DNA of 64,000 bases from Tolypeutes matacus (lineage: Eukaryota; Chordata; Mammalia; Cingulata; Chlamyphoridae): the NCBI GenBank assembly GCA_026826555.1, contig JAKSZT010053769.1:2324505-2388504 (forward strand), read 5' to 3'. The position numbers were made by a program, and so were the translations under genes. Positions 45,315 through 57,552 of this stretch are shown here, piece by piece. The first letter of the stretch is position 1. Each line of letters starts with the position of its first letter. Under the pieces are notes generated by a model, which worked only from the letters and a program-made list of their open reading frames with translations, was not told the origin of the DNA and ran no database searches.

Positions 45315-46600
45315 GAGGCAGTAAACAATGCCATTTGGAGGCTGAGCAGAGGAAGAGCAGCCAGTGAACGAGGCTGAGAACGAGCACTGAGGAAGGTAAG
45401 AAGACTAGCCAAAGAGGGTAATGTAATGGAATCCAGAAAAGAAAAGATTTTAGATGGGAATTTGTATTTATCATGAAAGCTGATACTAGGTCAATCCAGC
45501 CTGGAACTGAGAAGTGATCATTGGATTTGACAACATGGAGTAACCTCAATAAAAGCAATTTCATGGAAATGATGGTGAGAGGGGATTAATTGAGGTGGTT
45601 TGAAAATGGAATGTAAGGCAATACAGTGGTGACAATGACAATAATCAATTTTTAAAGAAGGAAAATAAAGACCGGGAAGTAGTATAGGGGGATGTGAAGT
45701 CAAGGAAGCATTTTTTTTCCTACTTTACTCAGTTTGTTTTTTTATGACAAGGGCTTATTACTCATATTGTCTGTTGATAAGAATAATGCAGTTTAAATAA
45801 ATATTAACAGCTCAGGAGAAAGCACTCAAAATTGCAGGGTTAATTCTGGGAAGACAAGAGGTTATGCAATCTAGAGCACAGGGACAGTGGTTCAACTTTA
45901 ATATGGCCATTTCAAAATTAAAACATCTAAGAAGACCAAGAAAATGGGTATAGCTATTGGTATGTGATTATATCTACTGAGAAATTAGAGATTCACATGC
46001 AGTTGATTCCTCTTGTCTATAAAATTTGTGGCAAATTAGCTATTTAGGTTTTTAAGCAGGTTTGAGGAGGGACTAGTAAATGTGAAATAATCCTTTAGGA
46101 GAGTGGGGAAAAAACATGCTAGGAAAGTATTGATAACCTGTATTCTAAGCCCATTTAGGGATTGCATTCATAAATTTAAAACAACATAGTCATTCCTGTT
46201 GTTTGAGCTTCTGGAGCAAAATTTAGCTCTTCTGGTAAAGGCAAGGTGAAAATGGCTAATTGATTTCAACAAGGGTTCTAGTGAATACAATAGGAGAAGA
46301 AAGGACAATGAGGCTGAAACTGGTTTTAATGGAGCTGTTATCACAAGGACTCTGGAATCTAAGTAAAAAGACAAGACAGACATGATAGGATGTAACAAAT
46401 GGAAATCTTAGGGTTGAAGAAGTGCTGGGACGGAGTATAAAATAAGTGAGCTGTAGAAAGGAGCTGGTAAACGGAAAGTGAGATACTTGAAATGGAGATT
46501 GTGTTGGTGTTATAATTATTGATCCACATTGGAGTGGATATTTGTGGTGAATTGAAGAAAAATATTATTGGACTTGAGAGGCCAAAAAACAGGACACATT
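45315..46600 (+). repeat. Old L2-like sequence
   Basis: Segments such as CAATTTCATGGAAATGATGG, GGGGGATGTGAAGTCAAGGA and CAGGTTTGAGGAGGGAC follow the order of internal L2 sequence found in many mammals. No reading frame survives. The evidence is weak. Confidence 0.4.
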
Positions 46601-46635
46601 ATTGGACATTGTATATATACCAAAATCACAAAGAA

Positions 46636-47090
46636 TGCTGTACTAATTTTCTGTTGCTGCTAAACAATATTACCACAAGCAATGGATGAAAACAAAGTAC
46701 ATTTACTATCCCACAGTTTTTGTGGCTCAGGAATCCAGGCATGGCTTAGCGAAGTCTTCAGCTTGGGTCCTTGTAAGGCTGTAATCACAGTGTGACCTAG
46801 GACTAAGGTCTCTCTCTAGGCTCTGTTAGGAAAAGAGCTGCTTCCAAGATCTTCCAAGATCATGTGGCTGTTGGCAGAATTCAGTTCCTTGTGGTGGTAG
46901 AACAGAGGGTTTCAGTTTCTTGCTGGCTACTGGATGTGGGCCTACCCTTACATACTAAAGACTGTCCTCCAGGGGCCATGTGGGCTTCTTCACATTGACC
47001 ATTTGCTTCATCGGAGTCCTCAAGGCAGATAGTGTCCTCAACAAATGGAGGCTGCCATCCCATGTAACGTTATCACAGAATTGGTCTAGT
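46636..47090 (-). mobile_element. MLT1-like LTR, antisense (diverged)
   Basis: Starts CTGTACTAATTTTCTGTTGC, then a CAATATTACCACAAGC block and a CCACAGTTTTTGTGGCTCAG block, as in older antisense MLT1-type LTRs. The right end is uncertain. Confidence 0.5.
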
Positions 47091-47369
47091 CACAGATCCC
47101 TCTAGGAGAGGAGGGCAGGGTGCGAATACCAGCAGGAGAGGACCATGGGGATGCCTAAGAGTCTGATCACCACAGATAATGAAATGGAAATTGGAGAAAG
47201 AGGATACAATTAGCTGGAAGCTAAACTCATCAGTGAATAGGAGAGCAAGACCAGGAGACCAGTACGGCATCAATAAGGACAGATAATTGATAAATTCTGA
47301 AGTCTTATGAGTCGAAGGATCTGGGAGTTTTGAGAAGAAATGGAGAAGGAGGTAGGAGGAAGTGATTTT

Positions 47370-47745
47370 TTAAAAAACTTTATTTTTAGAGAAGTTTTAA
47401 ATTTACATTTACAGAAAAATTACACCAAAAGTTTAGGGAATTCCCTCTACATCCACACACATAATTTCCCCTTTTATTGACATCTTAGATTAGTGTGGTA
47501 CATTTGTTACAGTTGATGAACCAATATTGAAGTATTGCTACTAACCAAAGTCTATTGTTAGCATTGTGATTTATACTTTGTGCTGTACAATTCCATAGGT
47601 CTTGACAAATGAATAATGTCATGTGTCCGTCATTGCAGTGTTATACAGAAGAATTTCACAGTCCCAAATATGCCCTTTGTTCTACCCATTCATCCCTCCC
47701 CCTCCCTTCTGAAATCCTGGCTACTACTATCTTTGTATCAATGTT
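47370..47745 (-). mobile_element. Old L1M-type 3' end
   Basis: The plus strand has TTTATTTTTAGAGAAGTTTT, TTTACAGAAAAATTAC, GTGGTACATTTGTTACAGTT, GATGAACCAATATTGAAG and TTGACAAATGAATAATGTCA. This is the well-known antisense 3' UTR of ancient mammalian L1. Its terminal block is the ancestor-like form of the block that ends both 3' UTR units in L1-A, L1-B and L1-E. Confidence 0.88.
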
Positions 47746-49529
47746 ATAAATTCTGGGAAGAAGTGATTTTAAAGTGGAATTGGGGAGCAATCATAAAACA
47801 TTTTTTGTAAAACACTCCACATGAATATAATGAAGTGCTGAATGTAATGTGATTTAAGAATTAAATCTAACTAAAATCAAAAGTGGAAAATTGCAGTTTA
47901 CACATGAATGGAGTCAATTTATTTTCAGTGAGTATATCACTCCATAGTCACTCTATTTCAGTATTACGGAGATTAAAAACAAAATTCTTATCCCTCCTTA
48001 TTCCAAGAATAAATTATCTGCAAGTAAGTGAAATTTCAATTATCCAAATGAACAGAGAACAAATATATATATAATCAAAAAATTTTATACTGGTTTTGCC
48101 ATGTGTGTTTTTGTATATGCGTTTTCCTCTAGTTATCTCTGCCATTTCAGAGAACTTTTAGCCTTGTTATGAAGACTTACTAGGAAGATTGAACCCAGTC
48201 AGCAATCAAAGTGAACACAATCTTTGACCTGTCCTGTTCAAGGTATCCACTCCCCCTCATAATTTTGTACAACACTGCCTCTCAAATGATCATCCGGAGA
48301 ATATTTTCTCTTCCTGACTGAAACATTCTAGGTAGTAAATGAAATAAACATGTACTTTGGTGTTATGAGCTATCTTGAATACTTGGAAACAGTTCAACTT
48401 AGATAATTCATGTAATGGTATTTTTATAAAAACTTACATTTAAATAACATGAAATATTGCCTTTAACAAATTAGTTATTTTTTTTATTGTTCATTCACAT
48501 AGTAGCAAATCAAATAATAAAGAATTTAGAATAAAAAGCCATATTTTTACACCCCAAATCCTACTCCTCCGAGGATCATCTTTTAACTGTTTCTGTTTTA
48601 TTTTCTTCTGGTTTTGCCTCCATAACTTGAAGTAATATGTTTTTCTTCTACTTCTTGATATATCAACTTTAGACAAGATATATTAATTCTCCTATATAAA
48701 AGGGACATGAGGTTTATTTTTTTTGGGTATAGTACCTCCTCTTCCTGCTCTCCTTCTTTGAATACTTAGTACTTACATTATTATTTTATATTTACGGTGC
48801 TTTACTTTGTATATTTAAACCATGTGATGAAGCAATTATGACTTTTTTCTCAGCATTTAATAGCATATCTTGACACCGCACATTGTAAAATATGGATATA
48901 ACACACCTTACCCATTCTTGTATCTTTCCTCCCTGCTTTATACTTCATAAATTCTGCCAGCCACACCATTCCATTTACATAGTCAAGATATTTATACCCA
49001 CCTTCTGTTCTGCAGCCTTGTCAGTGCTTTAGAGTTGGTTGACTCTAAAAGTTGTAAACATAACAGGTTATTAATATGATACAATTATGGCGTAAATAGT
49101 GTGCTGAGATTACATTTATTTTTCTTGGTCCTAAGGTCATAGTCCCTGGACCACTTGAAAATGAAAGTTCCCCCAATGAAGGACAATGTATTTTCTTACA
49201 CTTCATCAACTGATTAAAGCAATGACTTTCTAGGTGGTCTGTTGTTGTTTTATGTGTTTTTAAAAGTCTATCATTCTCTTTATTTTCTTCCCTTATTTAT
49301 CTTTTGTTTTCAAGCTTTTTTCCAACAGAATCCTCCCTCCTGGAAGTTTGCCATGCAGATGTCCCACAGCAGTTTCCCTTCCCTGGACATTTTGGTTATT
49401 GTCCCTGTTGCTGGGTTCCATGATTCCTTGATTTAATTCCTTGCCTTTCCAAAGTATATCCTCATATAATCTCACTAAAAAGATTCCATACAATGTAAGC
49501 TTTCCTTGTTCCTCCATGTCTGAAAACAT
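47746..49529. other. No recognised feature
   Basis: AT-rich; possible ancient L1 debris near 48.5-49.0 kb, but not assignable by eye. No coding pattern. Confidence 0.4.
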
Positions 49530-49720
49530 TTATATGTTTTGACAATTTTCTGGGTATAGAATCCTAGTTTGAAAATTATTTTCACATAGAAGTTTGAGGT
49601 ATTGTTCTATAGCCTACTAGTATCAAAGGTTAATGAAAATTTTTGTTCCTTTTTCAGTGACTTTTATGTCTAGAAAATTTTAGGATATTATTTTCATCTG
49701 TTCTGTTTAAAAATCTCAAA
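49530..49720 (-). mobile_element. Old L1 ORF1-region fragment (weak)
   Basis: TTCTGGGTATAGAATCCTAG and the following ...TTGTTCTATAGCC block resemble the antisense ORF1 region of old L1. Short and diverged. Confidence 0.45.
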
Positions 49721-49904
49721 AAGACGCATACAGGGAAATTTTTTTTATACATTTTAATGAGAAACCATTGGACACTTTTGATCTAGCAACTTAGCTCTTC
49801 AGCTGATGATTATTCTCTTAGTTTTATTTATTATTTTCCCCTTCCATATTCACTATTATTGAAGTTGCTAATGATTTAGTACTATACTTTCTCTATTGTA
49901 GAGA

Positions 49905-50740
49905 AAATCAATTCTCAGAGATTTGCAGAACATTATGGGGAAAGTAGGACTTGATCTGTGTCTTGAAATAGGTAGCAAGGGTGGGATGTAGTGGTGGTGG
50001 AGGTAGACATTTAAAATTAGAATAAATCAGCATGCAAGTCAAAGAAGAAGGGGGTTAGTAGATAGGTTTTATTTGATGAAATAAGTTAACCATAGAATAC
50101 TAGGATTTATTGTTCAAAACAACTATTTCATCATATAGAGGAGATCCTTGAGTTTGAGTCCTGTAGCAGTTTGGCATTATATTTATGAATTCCAAAAATA
50201 GATTTGGATTATGTTTGTAAACTGGTCTGCTCCTCTGGCAAAACTGGATTATATTGGATACAGAGGTTTCACTTATACTTGATTAAATCATGATTGGGGC
50301 CTTGATTGGGCCACATCAGTAGGACATTGAGTCCCCACTCCCTTGGGTGGTGGGGACTCACAGAGAAACCGCACTACAGAAAAGGGAGGTGGGAGTTTTG
50401 AGCTGGAGCCATCTTGCTCCAACACGTGGCAACAACCTTTGGTGAGGGAAGTAACTTACGCTTTATCACCTGGTAACTATAAACTTCTACCCCAAATAAA
50501 TACCCTTTATAAAAGCCAACATAGTTCTGGTATTTTGCATCAGCACCCTTTTGGCTGACTAATACAAGTCCCCAAAATAATATTACCATATGGAGGGAAA
50601 AACCAGTAAATATTTTTTAAAATTTTAAGCTAGGAAGTGACATAATTGAACAGTGTTTTTAAAAGAGAATTCTGGTGATGATATGCATGAGAGATTATAG
50701 AGAGATGAGGTAAGAGGCAATGATAAAATTAGCCTTTAAT
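49905..50740 (+). repeat. L2-like sequence split by solo LTR 1
   Basis: GAAAGTAGGACTTGATCTGTG on the left, and AAGCTAGGAAGTGACATAAT and GAGAATTCTGGTGATGATAT on the right, follow internal L2 order. The interruption is the solo LTR at 50162-50566. Diverged. Confidence 0.5.
50162..50566 (+). mobile_element. Solo LTR 1 (ERVL-like family)
   Basis: Starts TGTAGCAGTTTGGCATTATA, ends CTAATACA. Exact 5-bp target duplication AGTCC at 50157-50161 and 50567-50571. It has CACGTG in CTCCAACACGTGGCAAC at 50423-50428 and AATAAA at 50495-50500. TG...CA ends with a 5-bp duplication fit an ERVL-type element. The internal region is lost, so it is a solo LTR. Shorter than its relatives (405 bases) because the middle segment is missing. 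Confidence 0.93.
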
Positions 50741-50759
50741 TTGAAAAATTGCCTTCCAT

Positions 50760-51180
50760 GCTTCGTTGTATTCTGAGAACAACAGTCTTCTTATCACTTC
50801 TAAGCATCATACATGCTCCTGTCCTTTGCACAAGCCACAGCTTGATCCTTGAAGGCCATTCTTTGTCTTCTTGATCCAACTGTGATATCTTACACATATT
50901 TCAAATTTAGCTCAACCCTCAAGCTCCTTCATTCTCTACCTTACCAGGACTCCAACCAAGTTAGAATTACCCTCTCTGTTTTATTCTCATTGCCCTTATT
51001 AGAACATCTATTAGTGGTATCTTTGTCTAGAGATATTGCTGCTTATTTCTCACCTGTTCCCTTTGATGGTCCTGATATAGGGCACTCTGATTTAGTCACT
51101 TACATGTGTCTGCTGCAGAGCCCAGATCTATATTAGCACATAATAGTGGATACTCAGCAAATCTTTCCTTGTGAAACTGG
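50760..51180 (-). mobile_element. LINE-2 3' part, antisense
   Basis: CTCCTGTCCTTTGCACAAGC, a GATATCTTACACATATTTCA block, TTTAGCTCAACCCTCAAGC and a TGGATACTCAGCAAATCTTT end are typical antisense L2 3' blocks. No ORF. Confidence 0.65.
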
Positions 51181-51401
51181 AGTTAGATAAGGTAATATTG
51201 TGGAAGTCTGATACATTTACTTCAGCCCAGATGATTTAAGCAAAAAGTAAAAGACAGTGCATTATAAATTCCTCTGCAGTACTTGCACAAGCTAAATCAT
51301 AATCATGACATTCAAGATAACATATATTTTTGGAGGCAATGAACTGTTGAGTGAGTATTCATCAAAATGAGTCATACAAAATAAAATTCCAATTAACTAT
51401 G

Positions 51402-52024
51402 TGTATTAGTCAGTGAAAGGGGTGCTGATGCAAAAATACCAGCAATTGGTTGGTTTTTATAAAGGGTATTGATTTGGGGTAGAAGCTTGCAGTTACCAGG
51501 CCATAAATCATAAGTTACTTCCCTCACCAAAGTCTGTTGACACATGTTAGAGCAAGATGGCTGCCAGCATCTGCCAAGATTTCAGGCTTCCTGGGTTCCT
51601 CTTTTCCCAGGGCTCATTTTTTTTCCAGGCTCAGCTGCTCTGCTTTCTCCACAAGGCCAGGTATATATTTTCAGGCAAACAGCTCATCTCTCTTCCCGGG
51701 GCCTCTGCCGTGTCTAATTGAGCCTTCTCTCTGCTCCTCTGTGTGCTTACTTCCCAGGCTCCACCATTAAAATTCCAGCACCAAAACTCCAACTAACTCC
51801 TCTGCTCTGCCATGTAGTTTTCTCTATGAGTCCCCACCCATCAAGGTGGAAGAGACTCAATGACCTACTGACATGGCCCAATCAAAGCCTCTATCATTAT
51901 TTAATCAAGTAAAATTGAAACCTCTGAATCCAATATAATCTAATATGCCCTGAGGGACAGACCAATTTACAAACATAATCCAATATCTATTTTTGGAATT
52001 CATAAACTATATCAAACTACCACA
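51402..52024 (-). mobile_element. Solo LTR 2 (same family, opposite strand)
   Basis: The plus strand starts TGTATTAGTCAGTGAAAGGG and ends TCAAACTACCACA. Exact 5-bp target duplication CTATG at 51397-51401 and 52025-52029. Collinear with solo LTRs 1 and 3 on the minus strand, but with a longer middle segment (623 bases). The CACGTG site of the relatives is changed (ACATGT). Confidence 0.93.
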
Positions 52025-52439
52025 CTATGTGATAAATATTCTAAGCAGAAATGCAGAGACATAAATTAGCCTAAAATCATTTAAAACAATTTAGTTGTCT
52101 GTGGGATACTTTATAATACACACAATCAAGAGTCAGTAAAGCAGGGTGGAGTAAAACAAACTTATCCAAGTACCAATCCGTCAATAGCCAACATTTTCAC
52201 AAATAATTTACAATTTTGTAAAATATCTATTACCTTTAATGAAGGTGAACAAGAGAAAATTAAATCTTCTTTAATAAAGAATCAAACATCTATGGACCCT
52301 GTAATTAATAAAGTTGAAGGGCTGATTCTGTAAATAAAATTCTTAAAAGCTGTAAATTGATTTTGTAAATTCAGTCTTAAAAATGTTATTAGGTAATATT
52401 TGATACATACAATAATGTCAAATATGTAACTTTTGAAGT

Positions 52440-53000
52440 TTAATAACAAAATAACCCTGTCACCCTGAACTCATCACCCAAATTAAGATACAGAGCAATT
52501 CAGTGCACTTGCATCTATCTGTGTCTTTCTATCCCCTCCACTGCCTACTCCCAGCAAGGGAGTCATTATCTGGAGTTTTATTTTTATCATCACTTGCCCT
52601 ATTTTCATTATTTTTTTCAGATATAATATGTATCTCTAGGCAATGTGTGCTTTTTATTCTGTTTGTTTCTATGTTCTCTCAAAATGGAATTACAATGATT
52701 GTTAACTGTGACTTGTTTTTTCCACTCGAAATTGTTCCTGAGATTCATCCCCATTGTTTTGTGAAGTTCTTGTTCACTTATTTTCCCTGTGTATAATATT
52801 CATTATCCTGAAAATGGGCATTTGAGTTGCTTCCAGTTTTTTATCATTGATATTGCTGTTATGAACATTCTTGTCTCCTAGTGGTCATGTATAAGAGGTT
52901 TTTTGTGGTGGTTGGTTGGTTGGTTTTTTTTTTTGTTTTGTTTTGTTTTTTTTTTGAGAGCAGGAAGTCAATGCTGATCAGAAATAGAAAACCTGGATCA
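52440..53000 (-). mobile_element. Old LINE-1 fragment, antisense (weak)
   Basis: ACCCTGAACTCATCACCCAA, CATTGTTTTGTGAAGTTCTTG and CATTTGAGTTGCTTCCAGT follow the antisense old L1 3' pattern. A T/G-rich run lies at 52905-52957. Diverged. Confidence 0.55.
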
Positions 53001-53172
53001 TTTAGTATGTGAATATTTCATCTTACAAGATTGTGCCAAATTGATTTCCAATATATTCCTTTAGCATATTAGCTGTCCATGATTCACATACTTGCCAAAA
53101 GTTAGCAATTTACCAAAACATATTTAAATACAGGATATACATTAACTACAACAGACTATTGTCAATGATAGT

Positions 53173-53676
53173 TGTAACAGTTGGCCAATTTAATGTAATT
53201 ATGAATTCCAAAAATATAATTGAATCATGCTTGTAAACTGATCTGTTAATCTGGGCATGATTAGGTTAGGATTAGGACGTTGAGCCCCACCCCTTGGTGG
53301 GTGGGGAATTGAATATAAAAGGCAAGGCAAAGGACAGTTGCAGTCTTTTGAGAAGCAGTTTTGATGTTGGAAAGAAGGCCCCAGGAGAAGAGAAGCAAGC
53401 CCTTCGCCTGATCGTCTACAGCTGACCTTGTGGAGGAAACAGGAGCTAAGCCCAGAGAGAAATGCAGCCCTGGGAAGAGAGGAACCCAGAAGCCTGAACC
53501 CTGGCAAACGCCGGCAGCTGTCTTGCTCCAACACGTGGCAATGGACTGTGGTGAGAGAAGAAACTTAACACTTTACGGCCTGGTATCTGTGGACTTCTAC
53601 CCCAAATAAATACCCTTTATAAAGACCAACCCAGTTTTAGTATTTCACATTAGCACCCTTTTGGCTGACTAATACA
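53173..53676 (+). mobile_element. Solo LTR 3 (same family)
   Basis: Starts TGTAACAGTTGGCC, ends CTAATACA; near-exact 5-bp target duplication ATAGT/ATAGG at 53168-53172 and 53677-53681. It has a TATAAAA box (53314-53320), a CACGTG (53532-53537) and AATAAA (53605-53610). A G/C-rich inverted stretch precedes the TATA box (CCCCACCCC...GGTGGGTGGGG, 53286-53307). At 504 bases it is intermediate in length between the other two. Confidence 0.92.
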
Positions 53677-53849
53677 ATAGGGAATGGAATAAAGTAGGAA
53701 ATCAGGATAAAAAATAAAAATAAAAAATAAACAAAAAGAAAGGAGATTTGCATGGACCAAAAATAAAAATATGCTATGAAATGTGGAGAATGATTCTCCC
53801 AGCTCTTGAAACTGAACTCCAAGTAATGAAAACAATAATGAATAAAAAT

Positions 53850-54560
53850 TAATTTAGCTAACTATACCACACTTAGTTTATACTTATTTTCTCTTAGCAC
53901 TTTGAAGATATTATTCTAATGTATATAACATTCATTATTACTATTAGCAAACAAGTGTCAGTCTAATTGACATTCTTTGAGGAGACTGGTCTTTTCTCTC
54001 TATCATCTTTTAAGATTTTTCATTTTTCACCATTTTGTTCTTTTATGAAATATCCCTGCAATATTACTTTTTACTTTATTGTTCAGTTGAAATTTTTTTT
54101 TAAAAGTGAGTGGTCATGCCCTGATTTCCTTTCTTTTATTTAATTTATTCTGTCCTTCTGGATTTGAATTTGATATATGCTATGACTTCTGTTCTTAAAA
54201 TATCTTAATCATGCTTTTTTAAAAAATCCTCTTACTTCTTTTTTTGCCATACACTGAATAACTTTTTTCAGATCTATTTTCTAGTTCATCAATTCTTTCC
54301 TCAGTTTTGTCTGGTGTATTTCAGCACATCCATTGTGGGGTTAAACAAAAATTATTCCAATAATTCTCTTTTAGTTTATTAAAGTTTGTTTTGATTCTTT
54401 CAAAACATCTTGATCATTTTCAATAGTTGCTAGTCATTTTTTCCTTTTAATGATTTCATGTTTTATCTAAGCATTTCACAGATGGTTATTTCATATTCTA
54501 TATATGATAATTATAGTATCTGAAGTCTTTGGGGCTCTAAAACTAATATGTTTTTCCTGC
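53850..54560 (-). mobile_element. Old LINE-1 ORF1-region fragment, antisense
   Basis: TTAGCACTTTGAAGATATTAT, TCTTTTAAGATTTTTCATTT, TTTCTAGTTCATCAATTCTT and the CTAAGCATTTCACAGATGG run follow the antisense ORF1 and flanking region of old L1. No frame survives. Confidence 0.65.
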
Positions 54561-56224
54561 TAACTCTCATCCATGGTGGTTTGTTTTCTTGCGTATTTGA
54601 TTATAGGGTTGTATCTCATGGACTTTAACCAGTGATTTTCCAAAGTAGATTCGTATTTCCTGCTGCCAGGAATTTGGGGAGTTATAAACTAGGAACAATT
54701 TGTCCCCTTTCTAAGTACCTGTACTGAGTTATAAGAACTTCCATCTTGCCACAGCTCATGGCCCAGTCACCTGACTCCTGCAGGGATACCATTTGTCCTG
54801 AGAACAACCCACTCCTTGAGGGTGCTTATAGGCTCTAATTCCAGTTTCAACCCCCTTTTCTGTGTTTCTTATTGTTGTTGTTGCCTCCTTGGAAACTTTT
54901 TCTACTCCCTTTTCATCCAGCAGTACAATGAAACTTTGTGTTCTGGAAGATCTAGTTTGGATCCTGTCTCCTCTCCTATTCCTTCCCTTTATTTGAAACC
55001 TGAAATGACCTACTGGATCACAAACTATGACTATCCGAACATGATGACTGTGGCATCCAGAAAGCTACTTTAACAGTAAAAGTGATTTTGTTTAATGAGT
55101 AAATAGTTAGTTGATGTAAGTATTTGGTCTTTAGTGCCACATGTACAATTAGTCATATGGCCTCAGTAAAGGAAAGCTTACAGAGAGAATTGACATTGAA
55201 GTTTTTTCCTTGAAAAGTTATAAAACTTATAAAATTATGATTTCTGATACTATAGAACACCTTACTCATTAAAACTTCATGTTTTTCTTAGAATGGACAG
55301 AATGATGGGAAGATTTTAATAATGACTTTAAGCATCCTGGAGAATACTATCCCAAGACTAATCATGTTATTAATACTCAAAAAAAGGTAGATTATGTAAA
55401 ATTAAAATGCCAGAACAATTTATACTTAAGAAATTGATATGTTCTATGCATTGTAAATTATACATTGCAACCAGAAATTTTATGGTTTAAAAATTGTGAT
55501 AAAATATGTATTTACTGTATCACTGACCTATTGAAATACCTTAAATTTTTACTCCTTGGCCTGTATAAAAAGATAGGTCTCAGTGTTAAATTTGAACCTT
55601 ATATTTACAAATATTTATCTTTCAAATGTATAAACTGTTGTCAGAACCAGAAAGGCAATTGTATATTGCTTTTTAAACATTTACAAAATTGGGTAAAAAT
55701 TGGTGTAATTAGGCAGGTGTCACAAATATGCAGTTCAAATATATTATGAGATGGTCCAAAGGATCTAATGTTTCTAATTGACATTAAAGTACTTTCCCCA
55801 AATCTGTTTCACATAATAGAAACTAAAGACTGAAACCATAATTTAAAAACTTAAATATTTCAGGTTTCCTGTAACCCAGAAAAGCATAAGAAAATGCAAG
55901 AAAAAAAAAACAAACAAAAAGGTGCACATTTTCACAAATCTCAAACATTTTCAGTGCTGCTTATATTTGTGAGGGTGATACTTATGTGTTTGCATGCATA
56001 TTTTTAGTAAGAAGTAAAAAGTGCCTTCCCAGATCATCTTATTTACCCCTTGTTGCACTTCCTTATTTGTAATGATGTGTTTCCATAACTGTCTGTCCCT
56101 ACTTCTTTAAAACAGTCTGCACGTTTTGGTTATCATCATAACTCAAGACCCTAGATGTTCTGTATAATCACTGGTGTTTGGAATAATTTCTATATCTTGT
56201 TTCCAAGGGAAGAAGTATACATGG
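54561..56224. other. No recognised feature
   Basis: AT-rich. A short stretch near 55292-55386 has acceptor- and donor-like ends (TTTTTCTTAG, AAAAAG|GTAGA) but contains stops in each frame. A 94-residue frame at 55465-55749 is Lys/Ile/Leu-rich with no family pattern. Neither is called a gene. Confidence 0.4.
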
Positions 56225-56615
56225 TTGTGGTGCCTTGGAGTTATGTACTCCAGAAAAATATGTTCTTAATCTTAATCGATTCCTGTGGGTATGAATTTAT
56301 TCTATATAGGACCATTTGATGAAGTTACCTCAGTTAAGATATGGCTCCACTGAATCAGGATGGGTCTTAATTCTATTAATGGTGGCCTTATAGAGAAGAC
56401 TACAGAGAGAGAAGCCATGGTGAGTAGCCAGAAGCTAGAAGTAGAATATTTTGCCATGAGCATTGCCATGTGATGGAAAAGCCAAGGAACCCCAAAGATT
56501 ATCTGCCAGCTGGAAAATATTGTGGTAGGAAGCAAGCCTTCTAGCCTCTGAAACCATGAGCAATAAATTCCTGTGGTTAAGCCAATCTTTTTTAGCAGCT
56601 AAGAAACTAAAATAC
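56225..56615 (+). mobile_element. MaLR/MLT1-like LTR
   Basis: Sense blocks: GTGCCTTGGAGTTATGTACTC, TTCCTGTGGGTATGAATTTA, ACTGAATCAGGATGGGTCTT, a GGAAAAGCCAAGGAACC block and the 3' GCAATAAATTCCTGTGGTTA with poly(A) signal. Same family as 29638-30104. Confidence 0.75.
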
Positions 56616-57552
56616 TGGCATACTTTATTTTCAACAATAGTGTCAAAATATTACATGCCAGCTGCCTTATACTTCTGAAAATGATGAAAAGAATGAGTAA
56701 ATAAATTGTATCTCACCTAATGTCTTCATCGTGCTTCCTATTAATAGTATTTGAAGAGGTAATTGCTTCCTGAATGCCTCCAAACTGAAGAAAGATTACA
56801 AAAAATCCTATGCAATAAAATAAAACACAGCTATTAAAAAGCATATTTTAATAATTTGTTAATTTGCCTTTTACCTGTTATTTTATTTTTTGAAGTTGAA
56901 ATAAAGTTTAAAAAAAACAAAAAGCATATTTAAAATATAAGATAGTGCTCAGTCTATCATAGCATGAATACATTGTAAACTTACTATCCAAACAAAGTTG
57001 TAAATATGGGGATGTGCAAGCTTGCATTTATTTTTTACCTATATACAATAGAATAGAAATATATCAAAATGTTAATGGTAGCCATCTAGATAATGATATT
57101 ATGGATAATTTTCTTTTTAGTACTTTCTATATGTTTAACCTCTTAAACTAGAGTGTTTAAAAGGAACACAATGCTTTTTTATGCCTTGTGAACCACCATA
57201 TTTTAAAGAATCTCCCACTTTTCACCTTTCTCCATATACTTCACAGTGTCAATCTCCACTCCTCACACCATACAAGGTGCCTGTCCATGCTCCCAGTGAT
57301 GGTCCCTGGTCCCAGTTCTGGAGGGAGCAAAGTAATCCTTGTGTATGTATGTCTGTGCCAGTCTGTCTGGTGGCAGAATGCTATATGAGAATAGTCAAAT
57401 TGCAGCTGCCTGAAGCAAAGTGTTGTTGGTTGTGGGATATAGTGTACTGTCTGAGACAATGAGGAAACACTCTTACCTAGGGCAAAGGGGTCATTCATAC
57501 CCATGAAAAGGGAAATTTCTAGGGCCATGAAATAATAATTGAAATCCACTCA
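56616..57552. other. No recognised feature
   Basis: AT-rich to about 57.18 kb, then a mixed-composition stretch with two overlapping frames of 93 and 66 residues (57181-57462) that show no family pattern. Confidence 0.4.

Noticed and set aside
50162..52024. LTRs 1 and 2 as the two ends of one provirus
   Set aside because: They are in opposite orientation and each has its own different 5-bp target duplication.
55292..55386. Exon-like stretch with TTTTTCTTAG before and GTAGA after
   Set aside because: Each frame has a stop or lacks a partner exon, and splice-like strings are common by chance in AT-rich DNA.
55465..55749. A 94-residue AT-rich frame
   Set aside because: Biased Lys/Ile/Leu composition, no motif and no promoter or splice context.
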